Shown here: positions 62,161 to 64,000 of the stretch, in pieces
How the letters are laid out: every line of letters starts with the position of its first letter
Numbering within the stretch: position 1 is the first letter of the stretch
NCBI GenBank assembly: GCA_013177995.1
Contig: JABLXN010000002.1
Location: forward strand, 1-64,000
Length of the DNA stretch: 64,000 nt
From: Brevinematales bacterium
Lineage (GTDB): Bacteria > Spirochaetota > Brevinematia > Brevinematales > Thermospiraceae
Reading direction: 5' to 3'
Position numbers and translations under genes: made by a program
Notes under the pieces: generated by a model
Databases searched by the model: none
Seen by the model: the letters and a program-made list of their open reading frames with translations, nothing else
What the model was told of the DNA's origin: nothing

Positions 62161-63654
62161 ATGACATTATGGTATGTTTTTGGGGGGAGCTTTGGTCTTT
62201 TTCTCATGATTCAGTATGTCGCTTTTTTGCTTTTTCTTCTGCGAAAGGGGGGAGCGAAAGAGATCAAGCCTGATCTTTTGTATATTATTGTAGCGGGTGG
62301 TTTGATTTCTTTGTTAGGGATTATTGGGATTGGGGAGGGTAAGTGGGGAGATTTTCCGCTCTGGAGGGTGGAAAGGGCTCTTTTGGTAGGGGTTTTGGGG
62401 TGTTTTGTTCTTTTGCTTCGGTATATTTTTGTATGGGTGAAGGACCTCGGCTTTGTGGAAACGGATGGCTATAGAGAATACACCCAGTGGTATGTCTTTT
62501 TTTATCTTCTGGTTGCCGCTTCTGTGATGGCTTTTCTTCTGTTTTCGCCTGTAGTCTGGTGGGAAAGGTATGGGCAAATCTTTTCGCTTGTGCTGTTGGG
62601 ATATTTTCTTTTGACGGGATTTTTGGAGGCGTTTGAGTTTTTTTCTCTCATACGAAGGGAAAAAGGCAAGATTTCATCTATCAACGGGCTTCGCTATCGA
62701 ACTCTTCTTGTGGGTGGTGAGGTAGCCATAGTGCTGTGGGTTTTGTCTTTGGCTTACTGGAAGATGCAAAATCCCTGGTCAGGGGTGTTCTTGGCCATTG
62801 GGTGTGTTTTGATGTCTTTGGCCATGTCGTTTTATCTGATTTTTGAGTATATTGATATTTTCATGAGAGAGGCTGAATCCAGAAAACGTTTAGCGGACGT
62901 GAATAAAAAGGTCATGGATGAGATTCGTATGGCTCAATCCCTTCAGATTTCTCTTCTCCCGCTTGATAGACAGAGGGCGGTGCAGAAGATTATTGATATG
63001 GAGATTTCTTATATGCCCATGCAGAGTGTAGGGGGAGACTACTACGATGTATTTGTACTTTCCGATGATCTTTTGCTTTTTCTTTTGGGGGATGCGTCTG
63101 GTCATGGTGTCTATGCGGCCATGATCTGGGCCATGCTCAAGGTTGAGGTTGAGGAACTCATTGAGGAACAAAAGTTTTCTCATTTGTCCGAGGCTTTTTC
63201 GACGCTTAATCGAAGGATTACGCGTATTCTTGAGAATACCTACTCCTATATCACGCTCTTTTCTGTTCTGGTGGATAAACGGGCGAAGAAACTGAGTTTT
63301 CTCTCTGCGGGCCATACCGATCAGCTGTACTATTGTGCCAAAGAGGATGCGGTGAAGTATCTCAAAAATAAAAATCCTATCGTGGGAACCTTTAAGCATG
63401 TACGTTTTCAGGAGGACGTCCTGAAGTATCATGAGGGGGATATTCTCTTGATGTTCAGTGATGGGGTGATAGAGGGAACCAATGTCCAGGGAGAACAGGT
63501 GGGGTTGGAACGCCTGACCCAGATGTTTGATGCGGTGGTCCGTGGGGCAGCGACCGCTTCAGATGTGATTGGCGGTATGCTTATGCATCTTGAGGATTTT
63601 TATGAGGGCACCATTCAGGATGATGATAGAACGCTGATGGCGATTCGTTTTTAG
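62161..63654 (+). CDS. Seven-helix membrane SpoIIE/PP2C-type phosphatase
   Basis: A 497-residue protein. Seven hydrophobic segments fill residues 1-245, followed by a short coiled coil and a SpoIIE phosphatase domain. AQSLQISLLP, MQSVGGDYYDVF (metal Asp), LGDASGHGVYAAM, FSDGVIEGTN and DDRTLMAIRF are all present, so the domain looks active. It would dephosphorylate an anti-sigma-factor antagonist in partner-switching. No such partner genes are in the window. The ATG at 62161 follows AGAGGG; a GTG 63 bp upstream has no ribosome site. Confidence 0.88.
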   Translation: MTLWYVFGGSFGLFLMIQYVAFLLFLLRKGGAKEIKPDLLYIIVAGGLISLLGIIGIGEGKWGDFPLWRVERALLVGVLGCFVLLLRYIFVWVKDLGFVETDGYREYTQWYVFFYLLVAASVMAFLLFSPVVWWERYGQIFSLVLLGYFLLTGFLEAFEFFSLIRREKGKISSINGLRYRTLLVGGEVAIVLWVLSLAYWKMQNPWSGVFLAIGCVLMSLAMSFYLIFEYIDIFMREAESRKRLADVNKKVMDEIRMAQSLQISLLPLDRQRAVQKIIDMEISYMPMQSVGGDYYDVFVLSDDLLLFLLGDASGHGVYAAMIWAMLKVEVEELIEEQKFSHLSEAFSTLNRRITRILENTYSYITLFSVLVDKRAKKLSFLSAGHTDQLYYCAKEDAVKYLKNKNPIVGTFKHVRFQEDVLKYHEGDILLMFSDGVIEGTNVQGEQVGLERLTQMFDAVVRGAATASDVIGGMLMHLEDFYEGTIQDDDRTLMAIRF

Positions 63655-63662
63655 GAGGAACA

Positions 63663-64000
63663 ATGATTGGCAGGATTTTGAGCCGGAGTTTCTGGTCATG
63701 GTGGGATAATCTTTCGTATAGTATGTTTACGGCTTTGGTAGCCGCGCTTAACCCTTCTTTTTTAGTACTTGTTCCGACGGTAGCTTTTCTTTTGACGTCG
63801 GAGATTGGCTTTGTGAAGCAATATGCAGACTTCTGGATAATCATTGGCTGTACAACCGTCGCTGGGATGTGGTTGTGGCCGCTTTCTGTAGTGAGTCATA
63901 GGATGCATGAAGAGATGACCAATGGCCCTGTGGTTGGATATTTCAAAAAACTCTGGCAGTTTATCCGGGAACATTTCTGGTCTTCCCTTGGTTTCTGGGT
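63663..64000 (+). CDS. Membrane protein, YesL/DUF624-like, cut by the window edge
   Basis: The first 112 codons of a gene starting at 63663 behind GGAGG, eight bases after the phosphatase stop. It begins MIGRILSRSFWSWWDNLSYS and has hydrophobic segments around 22-42 and 55-75. RMHEEMTNGPVVGYFKKLW follows, which recalls YesL/DUF624 membrane proteins. The match is tentative because the C-terminal part is missing. Confidence 0.7.
   Translation, partial: MIGRILSRSFWSWWDNLSYSMFTALVAALNPSFLVLVPTVAFLLTSEIGFVKQYADFWIIIGCTTVAGMWLWPLSVVSHRMHEEMTNGPVVGYFKKLWQFIREHFWSSLGFW

Overview
The window reads as chromosomal DNA of an anaerobic, fermentative, motile bacterium with an outer membrane. Anaerobic metabolism is indicated by a single-chain pyruvate:ferredoxin oxidoreductase and a full [FeFe]-hydrogenase maturation set (hydE, hydF, hydG plus a TM1266-type protein). 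A flagellar cap gene, a chemoreceptor, several Sec-exported lipoproteins and small beta-barrel-like outer-membrane proteins fit a spirochaete, possibly of the Brevinema lineage. That placement is inference, since no rRNA lies in the window. Promoters are easy to read: TTGACN, 17 bp, TATAAT-like, often with an extended -10. Most genes have strong AGGAGG-type ribosome sites.

Layout. 0-4.4 kb: trpA and a metallo-beta-lactamase protein, facing fba, a small porin-like protein and a sigma-70 factor. 4.4-5.7 kb: a gene-free, repeat-built stretch. 5.75-13.5 kb: pyruvate:ferredoxin oxidoreductase, then ddl-ftsQ-ftsA-ftsZ, then tRNA-Leu(GAG). 14-17.2 kb: fliD and an OmpR-type regulator. 17.3-21.3 kb: the hydrogenase maturation operon with an operator-like palindrome on its promoter. 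21.6-27.4 kb: peptidase-efp-accB-accC-asp23-amaP-murF, an order familiar from Firmicutes. 27.4-32.2 kb: a TPR/NHL/VWA exported protein, dgkA and an ABC importer. 32.5-38.6 kb: galU, an AT-rich AlbA_2 protein, two cell-wall hydrolases, a diguanylate cyclase and a nuclease. 38.9-49.9 kb: chemoreceptor, truB, a B12-type radical SAM protein, membrane proteins, recN, nadK, a ParB-like protein, a phosphoesterase, a 50-residue gene and nadA. 50.2-56.8 kb: a starch-directed exported cluster (GH13 amylase lipoprotein, beta-barrel, chitobiase-like repeat lipoprotein). 57-64 kb: REC-PilZ protein, nadC, uvrB, a beta-propeller lipoprotein, a 7-TM SpoIIE-type phosphatase and the start of a membrane protein.

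The most striking findings are as follows. (1) Five copies of a ~200-bp transposase-free element are present. Each has inverted GAGACC ends and four have exact 5-bp target duplications. One copy sits inside another repeat whose uninterrupted relative is also in the window, giving an empty-site comparison. (2) The accB product is a full-length biotin carrier homologue in the normal accB-accC context but has glycine where the biotinylated lysine should be. (3) A perfect 11-bp-arm palindrome lies on the -10 region of the hydrogenase maturation promoter. (4) FliD begins with a Sec-type signal peptide. (5) HydF has lost the NKxD guanine-recognition motif.
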